Assembly (NCBI RefSeq): GCF_000308615.1
Contig: NZ_BAGB01000069.1
Coordinates: forward strand, 1 to 49,961
Reading direction: 5' to 3'
Origin: Nocardia jiangxiensis NBRC 101359
GTDB lineage: Bacteria; Actinomycetota; Actinomycetes; Mycobacteriales; Mycobacteriaceae
Length of the DNA: 49,961 bases
Part shown: piece by piece, positions 42,491 through 49,961 of the stretch
Layout of the letters: every line of letters starts with the position of its first letter
How positions within the stretch are numbered: position 1 is the stretch's first letter
Made by a program: the position numbers and the translations under genes
Notes under the pieces: generated by a model
Seen by the model: only the letters and a program-made list of their open reading frames with translations
Told to the model about the DNA's origin: nothing
Databases searched by the model: none

Positions 42491-43168
42491 TCAAGTTGGG
42501 CCGGTCACACTCCGTTGGCCAACCGGCATCGGCGGAGTCACCTCCGCCGTAGCGGAGCGGAGGCCGAACAACTCAGCGTGCAGAGTTTTGGCCCATTGGG
42601 CGACGATTTCCTTGCGACGGGCCGAATCGTCGGTGAGGACGTCGGCCAGGCCCAGTCCGCGGGCCAGGTCCATGGTGGCCTGGACGAGATGGTGGGCGAC
42701 CGGATCGGAATCGTCGACGCCCAGCGCGCCCACGGCCATGCGGTGTGAGACGCGGCCGAAGCGGGCCTCCAGCGGGACGATGCGTTCGCGCAGGGCGGGG
42801 TCGGCGGCGGCGTGCGTCCACACCTGTAGAGCCGCCTTGAACAGCGGGCTCGTATAGGACTCGACCAGCGAGCCCACCACGGCCTCGGTGCGGCCGACGC
42901 CCTCCGCGATCCGCCGCAGACTGCGCGCCTCCGTCTCGGCCTGCGCCATGCGGATGTCGAACATGTACTCGAGTGCGGCGGTGATCAGATCCTCTCGCGT
43001 CGGGAAATGATGTTGCGCCGCACCGCGTGACACCCCGGCCCGCTCGGCCACCACGGCCACGGTGGCCGCCGCCCAACCGGTTTCGGCCAGCGTGTCGATG
43101 GTCGATTCGAGCAGCCGCTGCCGGGTGGCCCGGCTGCGGTCCTGCTTGGGTTCGTGCGGGGTAGCCAT
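42491..43168 (-). CDS. TetR family transcriptional regulator
   Basis: A 225-aa regulator. The N-terminal HTH is clear (RQRLLESTIDTLAETGWAAATVAVVAERAGVSRGAAQHHFPTREDLITAAL); the rest is the all-helical ligand domain (ALQVWTHAAADPALRERIVPLEARFG). It is the last gene of the fadE13-accD2-accA2-fadE12-echA7 operon, only 6 nt after echA7, so it most likely represses this operon in response to an acyl-CoA, as TetR regulators of leucine/terpene (liu/atu) loci do (inference). The last ~20 residues (GLRSATAEVTPPMPVGQRS) are encoded by a sequence resembling the dispersed repeat and look like an added tail. ATG 43168. Confidence 0.9.
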   Translation of the reverse strand: MATPHEPKQDRSRATRQRLLESTIDTLAETGWAAATVAVVAERAGVSRGAAQHHFPTREDLITAALEYMFDIRMAQAETEARSLRRIAEGVGRTEAVVGSLVESYTSPLFKAALQVWTHAAADPALRERIVPLEARFGRVSHRMAVGALGVDDSDPVAHHLVQATMDLARGLGLADVLTDDSARRKEIVAQWAKTLHAELFGLRSATAEVTPPMPVGQRSVTGPT

Positions 43169-43174
43169 GACGAG

Positions 43175-43963
43175 CTATTCTGCCCAGCTCGGCGGACGAC
43201 GCTGAAAGAAGGCCGTCATACCCTCGACCACCTCGGACGTTCCGAAATACGAGGCGGACCGTTTCGCCAGTTCCTCGGCCGAACGGTCGAACTCGGCGAG
43301 CAGGGCCGCGTTCACCAGACGCTTGCTCTCGGCCAGACCCTGCGGTGAGCCCTTGCGCAGTTCGCCGCGCAACCGGCTCACCTCCGCGACCGCGTCCTGG
43401 GCCGCCACGGTGATCAGGCCGATGCGCTCGGCTTCGGCGGCGTCGAAGGTTTCGCCGGTCTGGTAGTAGCGCCCGGCCGCGCGGGAGGTCGTGCGCGGCA
43501 GCAGTGTCAGCGAGATCATGAAGGGGGCCAGGCCGATTCGCGCCTCGGTCAGCGCGAAGGTGCTGGAGGGACCGGCCACGGCGATGTCGCACGCGGCCAG
43601 GATGCCCATACCACCGGCGCGGACATTGCCATCGACCTGCGCCACAACGGGTTTGGGAAGCTCCAGGATGTCCCGCAGCACCCGGATCATCCACCGGGTC
43701 CGGATATCCGCCGCCGCGGCCGGGTCGGCATCCAGGGCTTCCTTGAGATCCGCACCGGCGCAGAAGGTATTGCCGGTGTGGGTCAGGACGACACCGCGTG
43801 CGGACTCGTCGGCGGCGGCGCGCTCGAGGCCCGACAGGAGTTCACCGACCAGACGCGAGGACAGCGCGTTGCGATTGTGCGGCGAGTCCAGGGTGAGCAC
43901 GGCGAATCCGTCACTCACCTCGTAGTGCACGAAAGGTGAATCGGCACCGGAAGTTTCGCTCAT
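43175..43963 (-). CDS. Enoyl-CoA hydratase family, EchA7-like (LiuC/AtuE-like)
   Basis: A 262-aa crotonase-fold protein. The oxyanion-hole segments are FCAGADLKEA and GNVRAGGMGILAACDIAVA. The first catalytic Glu of classical hydratases (GGCELA) is replaced by Gly (AGGMGIL); the second region FALTEARIGLAPFMIS keeps a Glu. This pattern resembles methylglutaconyl-CoA / isohexenylglutaconyl-CoA hydratases, fitting the carboxylase and dehydrogenase genes beside it, which would produce such glutaconyl-type CoA esters. ATG 43963 is preferred over GTG 43969 because GAGG then lies 7 nt away. It sits 9 nt after fadE12. Confidence 0.88.
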   Translation of the reverse strand: MSETSGADSPFVHYEVSDGFAVLTLDSPHNRNALSSRLVGELLSGLERAAADESARGVVLTHTGNTFCAGADLKEALDADPAAAADIRTRWMIRVLRDILELPKPVVAQVDGNVRAGGMGILAACDIAVAGPSSTFALTEARIGLAPFMISLTLLPRTTSRAAGRYYQTGETFDAAEAERIGLITVAAQDAVAEVSRLRGELRKGSPQGLAESKRLVNAALLAEFDRSAEELAKRSASYFGTSEVVEGMTAFFQRRPPSWAE

Positions 43964-43972
43964 GGTCACCCC

Positions 43973-45136
43973 TCAGTAGGACCTGGGCAGGCCCAGCGAG
44001 TGCTGGGAGACGAAGTTCAGGATCATCTCGCGACTGACCGGCGCCACGCGCGCGATACGGGCCGCGGCGAGCATCCCGGCCAACCCGACGTCACTGGTCA
44101 GGCCCGAGCCGCCGTGTGTCTGGATGGACTGGTCCAACGCCTTGATACTCGCCTCGGCCGCAGCGTATTTCGCCATGTTCGCCGCCTCGGCCGCACCGAA
44201 GTCGTCGCCGGAGTCGTAGAGCACCGCGGCCTTCTGCATCATCAGCTTGGCCAGCTCCAGTTCGATCTTCACCTGCGCGAGCGGATGCGAAAGACCTTGG
44301 TGCGCACCGATCGGCACACCCTTCCACACCGCGCGCTCCTTGGCGTATTCGACCGCGCGGTCGATGGCATAGCGGCCCATGCCGACCGCCATCGCCGCAC
44401 CCATGATCCGCTCGGGATTCAGGCCCGCGAACAGTTGCGCGATGGCCGCGTCCTCCTGGCCGACCAGGGCGGTGCCGGGCAGGCGCACGTCGTCGAGGAA
44501 CAGGGTGAACTGGTTGTCCGGTTCGATGATGTCCATCTGCTGCGCCGTCTTGACCAGGCCGGGAGCGTCGGTCGGCACGATGAACAGGGCCGGCTGGAGG
44601 TTGCCGGTCTTGGCGTTCTCGGTGCGGGCCACGATGAGCACCGCCTCGGCCTGGTCGACGCCGGAGATGAAGATCTTGCGGCCGTTGAGGATCCAGTCCT
44701 CGCCGTCGCGGCGGGCGGTGGTGGTGATCTTGTGCGAATTGGATCCGGCGTCGGGTTCGGTGATGCCGAAGACCATCTTCGACGAACCGTCGGCCAGGCG
44801 CGTGAGCCAGTACTTCTTCTGATCCTCGGTGCCGTATTTGGTGATGATCGTGCCGCAGATGGCCGGGGACACCACCATGAGCAGCAGACCGCAGCCGCGC
44901 GCGGACAACTCCTCCTGCACCAGGGCCAGCTCGTAGATGCCCGCGCCGCCACCGCCGTACTCCTCGGGCAGATTCACGCCCAGGAAGCCGAGTTCGCCGG
45001 CCTCGGACCACAATTCGTCGTACGGCTCGTTGCGCCGGGCCTTGGGTCCGGCGTACTCGCGGAAGTTGTACTTCTCGGCCAGCTTGGCCACCGCGGCCCG
45101 CAGCGCCTTCTGCTCGTCGGATTCGATGAAACTCAT
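43973..45136 (-). CDS. Acyl-CoA dehydrogenase (FadE12-like)
   Basis: A 387-aa FAD-dependent acyl-CoA dehydrogenase. Typical parts: YGGGGAGIYELALVQEELSARG, FGITEPDAGSNSHKITTTA (FAD binding), the NGRKIFISGVDQAEAVLIVART strand, and the C-terminal QTHGGSGLTSDVGLAGMLAAARIARVAPVSREM. The usual catalytic Glu in an YEGT motif is not at this place, as in citronellyl-CoA and related dehydrogenases. In M. tuberculosis the same gene order (echA7-fadE12-accA2-accD2-fadE13) is, to my recollection, Rv0971c-Rv0975c. ATG 45136 with GGAG 6 nt upstream, 3 nt after accA2. Substrate unproven; a branched or isoprenoid acyl-CoA is likely. Confidence 0.9.
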   Translation of the reverse strand: MSFIESDEQKALRAAVAKLAEKYNFREYAGPKARRNEPYDELWSEAGELGFLGVNLPEEYGGGGAGIYELALVQEELSARGCGLLLMVVSPAICGTIITKYGTEDQKKYWLTRLADGSSKMVFGITEPDAGSNSHKITTTARRDGEDWILNGRKIFISGVDQAEAVLIVARTENAKTGNLQPALFIVPTDAPGLVKTAQQMDIIEPDNQFTLFLDDVRLPGTALVGQEDAAIAQLFAGLNPERIMGAAMAVGMGRYAIDRAVEYAKERAVWKGVPIGAHQGLSHPLAQVKIELELAKLMMQKAAVLYDSGDDFGAAEAANMAKYAAAEASIKALDQSIQTHGGSGLTSDVGLAGMLAAARIARVAPVSREMILNFVSQHSLGLPRSY

Positions 45137-45139
45137 GGG

Positions 45140-47128
45140 CTACTCCTGATCTTCGCTGTGGACCACGGCGAGCACGGCGCCCACCTCGACCTGCTGACCG
45201 GCAACGACATTCAATTCGGCAAGGATGCCCGCGGCGGGGGCGGCGATGGTGTGCTCCATCTTCATCGCCTCCAGCCACAGGATCGGCTGCCCCTTCTCGA
45301 CCCGATCGCCCGCCTGTGCGCCGAGGCGGATGACCGCGCCCGGCATGGGCGCGAGCAGCGAGCCCTCGGCCACCTGATCGGCCGGATCCTCGAAGCGCGG
45401 CAGGTGTTTCACCGCTACCGGGCCCAGTGGCGAGTCGATCGTCACCAGATCGCCGTAACGCGCGATCTCGAAGCGGCGGCGAACCCGGCCTCGGTCGCCG
45501 GGAACGGTCAGGGTGACCGAATCCGGTGTGGCCTCGATCAATTCGAGGCCGTCGAAACCGTCGACCACGAGGCCGGCGCGGGTGAGGCGGTAGCGGATCT
45601 CGTGTTTGCCGCTGATCCGGGACTCGTAGGACTTGGCCTGTGGCTGGGAGGGGAGATTGCGCCAGCCGCTGGGCAGGCCCGCGCCGATGCGGGCCGCGGC
45701 GCGATTGGCCGCGGCGTCGGACAGGGCCGCGGCGACGATGGACAGCTTCTCGTCGCCTTCGGAAATCAAAGGAGCGGAGAGCTTTTCCAGTCCGTGCGTG
45801 GCGAAGAACGCGGTATCGGTATCACCCGCGAGGAAGGCCGGATGCCGCAGGACCCGGACCAGCAGATCGCGGTTGGTCACCAATCCGTGGATCTTCGCCC
45901 GCTGCAACGCCGAGGCCAGCAGATGCGCTGCCTCGTCTCGGGTTTCGGCATAGGAGATCACCTTGGACAGCATCGGGTCGTAGTGCACTCCGACCTGCGA
46001 GCCGTCCACCACGCCGGTGTCCAGGCGCACGCCCGGTTCGGTCAGGACGGTGAACTCCCCTGTGGCGCCGGGAATGTCGAGCCGAAACACCGGACCGCTC
46101 TGCGGCTGCCAATCCTGTGCCGGATCCTCCGCGTACAGGCGCACCTCGATGGAATGTCCGCGCAGACCGGGCTGCCGCGCGGGCAACGGACGTCCCGCGG
46201 CAACCTGCAACTGCAACCGGACCAGATCCAGCCCGGTGACCTGTTCGGTGACCGGATGTTCCACCTGCAGACGGGTATTCATCTCCAGGAAGAAGAAATC
46301 GCCCCTCTCGTCGGCCAGGAATTCGACCGTGCCCGCGCCCTCGTAACCGATCGCCTCCGCGGCCAGCCGCGCCGCGGTGAACAACCGCTCGCGCATGCCG
46401 TCGATCTTCTCCACCAGCGGCGAGGGGGCCTCCTCCACGACCTTCTGATGCCGCCGCTGAATGGAGCATTCCCGCTCCCCCACCGCCCACACCGCGCCGT
46501 GCGTATCGGCCATGACCTGCACTTCGATATGCCGTCCGGTCTCGAGATACCGCTCGCAGAACACGGTCGGATCGCCGAAGGCCGATTCGGCCTCACGCTG
46601 CGCCGCCTCGAGCTGCGCGGCCAGATCGGCCACCTCGCGCACCACCCGCATACCGCGGCCGCCACCGCCCGCCGACGCCTTGATCAGCACCGGCAGCACC
46701 TCGGCGGTGACCTCGGCCGGGTCGAGTTGCTTCAGCACCGGGACACCGGCCGCGTCCATCATCTTCTTGGCCTCGACCTTCGAGCCCATCTGCTCGATGG
46801 CCGCGACGGGCGGGCCGATCCAGATCAGCCCGGCCTCCTGCACGGCCTTCGCGAATCCGGCGTTCTCCGAGAGGAATCCGTAACCGGGATGAATCGCGTC
46901 CGCACCCGCGGCCAGCGCGGCCTCGATGATGAGCTCAACACGCAGATAGGTCTCGCCCGGAGCGTTGCCGGGCAGCCGGACGGCCGAATCCGCCTCCGCC
47001 ACATGGGGTGAGTTCGCGTCGGCGTCCGAATAGACGGCGGTGGTGGCGATTCCCATGCGGCGGCAGGTCGCGAAGACGCGCCGGGCGATCTCGCCGCGAT
47101 TGGCGACCAGAACGTTCGTGATTTCCAT
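45140..47128 (-). CDS. accA2: Acyl-CoA carboxylase alpha subunit (biotin carboxylase + BCCP)
   Basis: A 662-aa biotin-dependent carboxylase subunit. Residues 1-450 form the ATP-grasp biotin carboxylase (LVANRGEIARRVFATCRRMG, ASAGGGGRGMRVV, CSIQRRHQKVVEEAPSP, EMNTRLQVEHPVTEQVTGLD). A BT-type linker domain follows, and the C-terminus is a biotinyl domain with the attachment site EAMKMEHTIAAP. The subunit organisation (BC and BCCP fused, paired with one beta protein) is that of 3-methylcrotonyl-CoA and geranyl-CoA carboxylases as well as AccA1/A2. ATG 47128 is preceded by GAGGCGAGGT. 8 nt separate it from accD2, 3 nt from fadE12, so it is mid-operon. Confidence 0.93.
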   Translation of the reverse strand: MEITNVLVANRGEIARRVFATCRRMGIATTAVYSDADANSPHVAEADSAVRLPGNAPGETYLRVELIIEAALAAGADAIHPGYGFLSENAGFAKAVQEAGLIWIGPPVAAIEQMGSKVEAKKMMDAAGVPVLKQLDPAEVTAEVLPVLIKASAGGGGRGMRVVREVADLAAQLEAAQREAESAFGDPTVFCERYLETGRHIEVQVMADTHGAVWAVGERECSIQRRHQKVVEEAPSPLVEKIDGMRERLFTAARLAAEAIGYEGAGTVEFLADERGDFFFLEMNTRLQVEHPVTEQVTGLDLVRLQLQVAAGRPLPARQPGLRGHSIEVRLYAEDPAQDWQPQSGPVFRLDIPGATGEFTVLTEPGVRLDTGVVDGSQVGVHYDPMLSKVISYAETRDEAAHLLASALQRAKIHGLVTNRDLLVRVLRHPAFLAGDTDTAFFATHGLEKLSAPLISEGDEKLSIVAAALSDAAANRAAARIGAGLPSGWRNLPSQPQAKSYESRISGKHEIRYRLTRAGLVVDGFDGLELIEATPDSVTLTVPGDRGRVRRRFEIARYGDLVTIDSPLGPVAVKHLPRFEDPADQVAEGSLLAPMPGAVIRLGAQAGDRVEKGQPILWLEAMKMEHTIAAPAAGILAELNVVAGQQVEVGAVLAVVHSEDQE

Positions 47129-47136
47129 ACCTCGCC

Positions 47137-48735
47137 TCACATCCGGAAGACGCCGAAACCCGCGGCGCCCTCGATCGGGGCATTGTGGATGGCGGACAAC
47201 GCCATTCCCAGTACCGTGCGGGTGTCGCGGGGGTCGATGACGCCGTCGTCGTACAGGCGGCCCGACATGAACATGGGCAGTGATTCGGCCTCGATCTGCG
47301 CCTCGATCATCGCGCGCATCCCCTTGTCGGCCTCCTCGTCGAACGGCATCCCCTTGGCCTCGGCGGCCGCGCGTCCCACGATCGAGATGACGCCCGCCAG
47401 CTGCGCACCACCCATCACCGCGGATTTCGCACTGGGCCAGGCGAAGACGAAGCGCGGATCGTAGGCCCGCCCGCACATGCCGTAGTGGCCCGCACCGTAG
47501 GACGCCCCCATCAGCACCGAGATGTGCGGCACCTTCGAATTGGAGACCGCGTTGATCATCATCGCGCCGTGCTTGATGATGCCCTTCTGCTCGTACTCCT
47601 TGCCGACCATGTAGCCGGTCGTGTTGTGCAGGAACAACAGTGGCGTATCGGACTGATTGGCCAGCTGGATGAACTGCGCCGCCTTCTGCGCCTCCTCGGA
47701 GAACAGCACGCCGCGGGCGTTGGCGAGAATGCCGACCGGATAGCCGTGCAGTTCGGCCCATCCCGTCACCAGGCTGGAGCCGTAGAGCGGTTTGAACTCG
47801 TCGAAATCCGAGCCGTCCACCACCCGGGCGATCACCTCGCGCGGATCGAACGGAATCTTCAGATCCGTCGGCACGATGCCGAGCAGCTCATCCTGGTCGT
47901 ACAGCGGTTCGATGACCTCGGCCCGCGGCGCCGGACCGCGCTTGGTCCAGTTGAGGCGCTTGACGATCGACCGGCCCAGACGGATCGCATCCTGTTCGTC
48001 CGCGGCCAGATAATCGGCCAGACCCGAGACGCGCGCGTGCATTTCCGCGCCGCCGAGGGATTCGTCGTCGGATTCCTCACCGGTGGCCATCTTCACCAGC
48101 GGCGGACCACCCAGGAACACCTTGGACCGTTCCTTGATCATGACGGTGTAGTCGGACATCCCCGGGATGTACGCGCCACCGGCCGTGGAATTGCCGAAAA
48201 CCAGTGCGATGGTGGGTATTCCAGCTGCGGACAGGCGAGTCAGATCCCGGAACATGCGGCCGCCGGGGACGAAGACCTCCTTCTGCGTCGGCAGATCCGC
48301 GCCGCCGGATTCGACCAGTCCGATGACCGGGAGCCGGTTCTCCAGCGCGATATCGTTCATCCGCAGGTTCTTGCGCAACGTCCACGGATTCGAGGTGCCG
48401 CCGCGCACGGTCGGATCCGGGGCGACGATCATGCATTCGACGCCCTCCACGATGCCGATGCCCGCGATGACGCTCGCGCCCACATGGAATTCACTGCCCC
48501 AGGCGGCGAGTGGAGCCAGTTCCAGGAACGGCGAATCCTCGTCGATGAGCAGTTCGATGCGCTCACGCGCGGTCAGCTTGCCGCGCTTGCGATGTCGCGC
48601 CAGCTTGTCCGGGCCGCCGCCGGCGATGTTCTTGGCGTACTCGGCCTCCACCTCGGCCAGTTTCGCCGTCATGGCCTCGGCGGCGGTGGCGTAATCCGCC
48701 GACGCCGCGTCCAGGGAACTACGCAGGATACTCAA
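47137..48735 (-). CDS. accD2: Acyl-CoA carboxyltransferase beta subunit
   Basis: A 532-aa carboxyltransferase that moves CO2 from biotin to an acyl-CoA. It has the two crotonase-like halves and the acyl-CoA and biotin-binding glycines: VESGGADLPTQKEVFVPGGRM, FGNSTAGGAYIPGMSDYTVMI, LGGPPLVKMATGEE with DESLGGAEMHARVSGLADY, and GASYGAGHYGMCGRAYDPRF. The GPPLVKMATGEE and GGADLP segments are typical of the methylcrotonyl/geranyl-CoA carboxylase beta group rather than propionyl-CoA carboxylase. TTG 48735 is the proposed start: it overlaps the fadE13 stop as TTGA, giving coupled translation; an internal ATG (at AMTAKLAEVE) would drop about 22 residues. It pairs with accA2. Confidence 0.92.
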   Translation of the reverse strand: MSILRSSLDAASADYATAAEAMTAKLAEVEAEYAKNIAGGGPDKLARHRKRGKLTARERIELLIDEDSPFLELAPLAAWGSEFHVGASVIAGIGIVEGVECMIVAPDPTVRGGTSNPWTLRKNLRMNDIALENRLPVIGLVESGGADLPTQKEVFVPGGRMFRDLTRLSAAGIPTIALVFGNSTAGGAYIPGMSDYTVMIKERSKVFLGGPPLVKMATGEESDDESLGGAEMHARVSGLADYLAADEQDAIRLGRSIVKRLNWTKRGPAPRAEVIEPLYDQDELLGIVPTDLKIPFDPREVIARVVDGSDFDEFKPLYGSSLVTGWAELHGYPVGILANARGVLFSEEAQKAAQFIQLANQSDTPLLFLHNTTGYMVGKEYEQKGIIKHGAMMINAVSNSKVPHISVLMGASYGAGHYGMCGRAYDPRFVFAWPSAKSAVMGGAQLAGVISIVGRAAAEAKGMPFDEEADKGMRAMIEAQIEAESLPMFMSGRLYDDGVIDPRDTRTVLGMALSAIHNAPIEGAAGFGVFRM

Positions 48736-49889
48736 GACTGGAACCCCAATCGCTTGGCCGCGAGGCTGGTCAGGATCTCGTTGGTGCCGCCGCCGATACC
48801 GAGGATGCGCACATCCCGATAATGCCGCTCGACCTCGGACTCGCGCATGTAACCGAGCCCGCCGAACAGCTGAACCGCCTGGTGCGCAACCCATTCCGCA
48901 GTCTCCACGGCGGTGTTCTTGGCGAAGCACACCTCCGCGATCAGATCGGTGTCACCTGCCGCCGCGCGCTCGACCACGTGCCGGGTGTACACCCGCGCGA
49001 CATCGATCCGGCGGGCCATCTCCGACAACGTGTTCTGCACCGCCTGACGGCTGATCAGCGGGCGGCCGAAGGTCTCCCGATCCCGGCACCACTGCAGGGT
49101 CAGGTCCAGGCAGCGCTGCGCATGCCCGTACGCCTGCGCGGCCAGGCCCACCCGTTCGCTCACGAATGCCTGTGCGATCTGGGCGAATCCACTGTTCTCG
49201 ACGCCGACCAGATTCGAAACCGGTACGCGCGCATCGACATACGACAGTTCGGCGGTGTCCGAGGCCAGCCAGCCCATCTTCTCGAGTTTGCGGCTGACGG
49301 TGAATCCTGGCGTCCCCTTCTCCACTACCAGCAGCGACACACCGGACGCGCCGGGACCGCCCGTGCGCACCGCCGTCACCACGTAGTCCGCGCGCACGCC
49401 CGAGGTGATGAACGTCTTCGAGCCGTTCACCACGTATTCGTCGCCGTCGCGCACCGCGCTGGTGCGCAGATGCCCGACATCCGAGCCGCCGCCGGGTTCG
49501 GTGATGGCCAGTGAGCCGATCTTCTCGCCCGCCAGCGTCGGCTTCACCCAGCGCTCGATCTGCTCGCGGTTCCCGGACGCGGCAATGTGCGGCACCGCGA
49601 TACCGCAGGTGAACAGTGATGCGAACAGGCCACCCGAGCAGCCCGCGTAATGCATCTCCTCGCACACGATCGCGGCATCGAGGCCGTCACCGCCGGAACC
49701 GCCCACCGATTCGGGGAACTGGATGCCCAAAAGGCCCAGCGCGCCCGCCTTCTTGTGCAACTCGCGCGGAATCTCACCGGCGCGTTCCCACTCGTCCAGT
49801 TGGGGCAGCACCTCGCGCTCGGCGAAACCGCGCACGGTGGCGCGCAATTCACGTCGCTCGGGAGTCTCCCAAGGGCTCACATAGGTCAT
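48732..49889 (-). CDS. Acyl-CoA dehydrogenase (FadE13-like, IVD-type end)
   Basis: A 385-aa acyl-CoA dehydrogenase, first gene of the operon visible here. Features: GIQFPESVGGSGGDGLDAAIVCEEM, SLAITEPGGGSDVGHLRTSA, GSKTFITSGVRADYVVTAVRT, RDRETFGRPLISRQAVQN, and the C-terminal QLFGGLGYMRESEVERHYRDVRILGIGGGTNEI. The GGGTNEI ending, in place of YEGT, is like isovaleryl-CoA dehydrogenases, which take their catalytic Glu from another helix. ATG 49889 has GGAGG 8 nt upstream; the open frame continuing to the window edge is not needed. The 72 bp beyond belong to an upstream gene or promoter that cannot be judged. Confidence 0.9.
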   Translation of the reverse strand: MTYVSPWETPERRELRATVRGFAEREVLPQLDEWERAGEIPRELHKKAGALGLLGIQFPESVGGSGGDGLDAAIVCEEMHYAGCSGGLFASLFTCGIAVPHIAASGNREQIERWVKPTLAGEKIGSLAITEPGGGSDVGHLRTSAVRDGDEYVVNGSKTFITSGVRADYVVTAVRTGGPGASGVSLLVVEKGTPGFTVSRKLEKMGWLASDTAELSYVDARVPVSNLVGVENSGFAQIAQAFVSERVGLAAQAYGHAQRCLDLTLQWCRDRETFGRPLISRQAVQNTLSEMARRIDVARVYTRHVVERAAAGDTDLIAEVCFAKNTAVETAEWVAHQAVQLFGGLGYMRESEVERHYRDVRILGIGGGTNEILTSLAAKRLGFQS

Positions 49890-49961
49890 AGTTGCGTCCT
49901 CCCGGGCCCGAACAAGCGCCCTCCTCGGTGACATCCCGCCGCTTCCTGCCGACGCCGACAC

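Noticed and set aside
44000..47011. 1003-codon open frame antisense to fadE12 and accA2
   Set aside because: Composition is Arg/Gly/Leu/Gln/His-rich with no domain; it mirrors strong GC3 bias of the real genes on the other strand.

Overview
This is about 50 kb of a very GC-rich actinobacterial chromosome, most likely Nocardia or a close relative in the Mycobacteriales. The genus is inferred from the proteins (a GroEL2-type chaperonin with the GGMGGMDF tail and no groES beside it, FadE5-like and SodC-like proteins) and from gene order. From memory, the order groEL2, psd, pssA, AAA ATPase, glutamate-cysteine ligase-like, sodC, LytR_C protein, DUF3263 protein, def, GNAT, xthA, thiC, thiD matches the Rv0440 to Rv0422 stretch of M. 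tuberculosis read backwards. I found no phage, IS element or CRISPR array. It is a chromosomal core region with local accessory insertions.

Layout. 0-6.7 kb: a frameshifted His-rich secreted protein, groEL with two CIRCE operators, tam, a Clp_N/HTH protein with two strong operators over its own promoter, a beta-lactamase-fold secreted protein and a lipoprotein. 6.7-10.8 kb: a co-oriented signalling cassette made of a response-regulator/thioredoxin-reductase-like fusion, a cyclic-nucleotide-binding-domain histidine kinase and a UBP-type zinc finger. 11-15.3 kb: SRPBCC and SIMPL proteins, a FabH-type ketosynthase, and psd-pssA for phosphatidylethanolamine synthesis. 15.3-21.4 kb: a six-gene Mrp Na+/H+ antiporter operon with MrpA and MrpB fused. 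21.5-29.9 kb, mostly minus strand: a membrane protein, a CDC48-like AAA ATPase, a PAP2-like membrane protein, a GCS2-type ligase, sodC, a LytR_C protein and a DUF3263 protein. 30-32.5 kb: def, GNAT and xthA.

33-35 kb: a FadE5-like acyl-CoA dehydrogenase. 35.4-42.3 kb: TPP riboswitch and thiC, a gene remnant, a secreted protein, a CobW GTPase sharing a divergent Zur-like box with thiD, and a GT2-GtrA glycosyltransferase. 42.3-42.5 kb: tRNA-Glu(CUC). 42.5-49.9 kb: a six-gene minus-strand operon (fadE13-accD2-accA2-fadE12-echA7-tetR) that looks like a branched-chain acyl-CoA catabolic module of the Liu/Atu kind.

Cross-cutting patterns. A dispersed intergenic repeat (core CCTCCGCTTCGCTCCGG) occurs in several copies, and two of them supply the GGAGG just upstream of GTG start codons. 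Several genes lack a Shine-Dalgarno sequence and instead carry a TANNNT-like -10 box exactly 6 nt before the start codon, which suggests leaderless transcripts. The best candidate for an undescribed system is the RR-reductase, cNMP-kinase and UBP zinc-finger cassette at 6973-10522.
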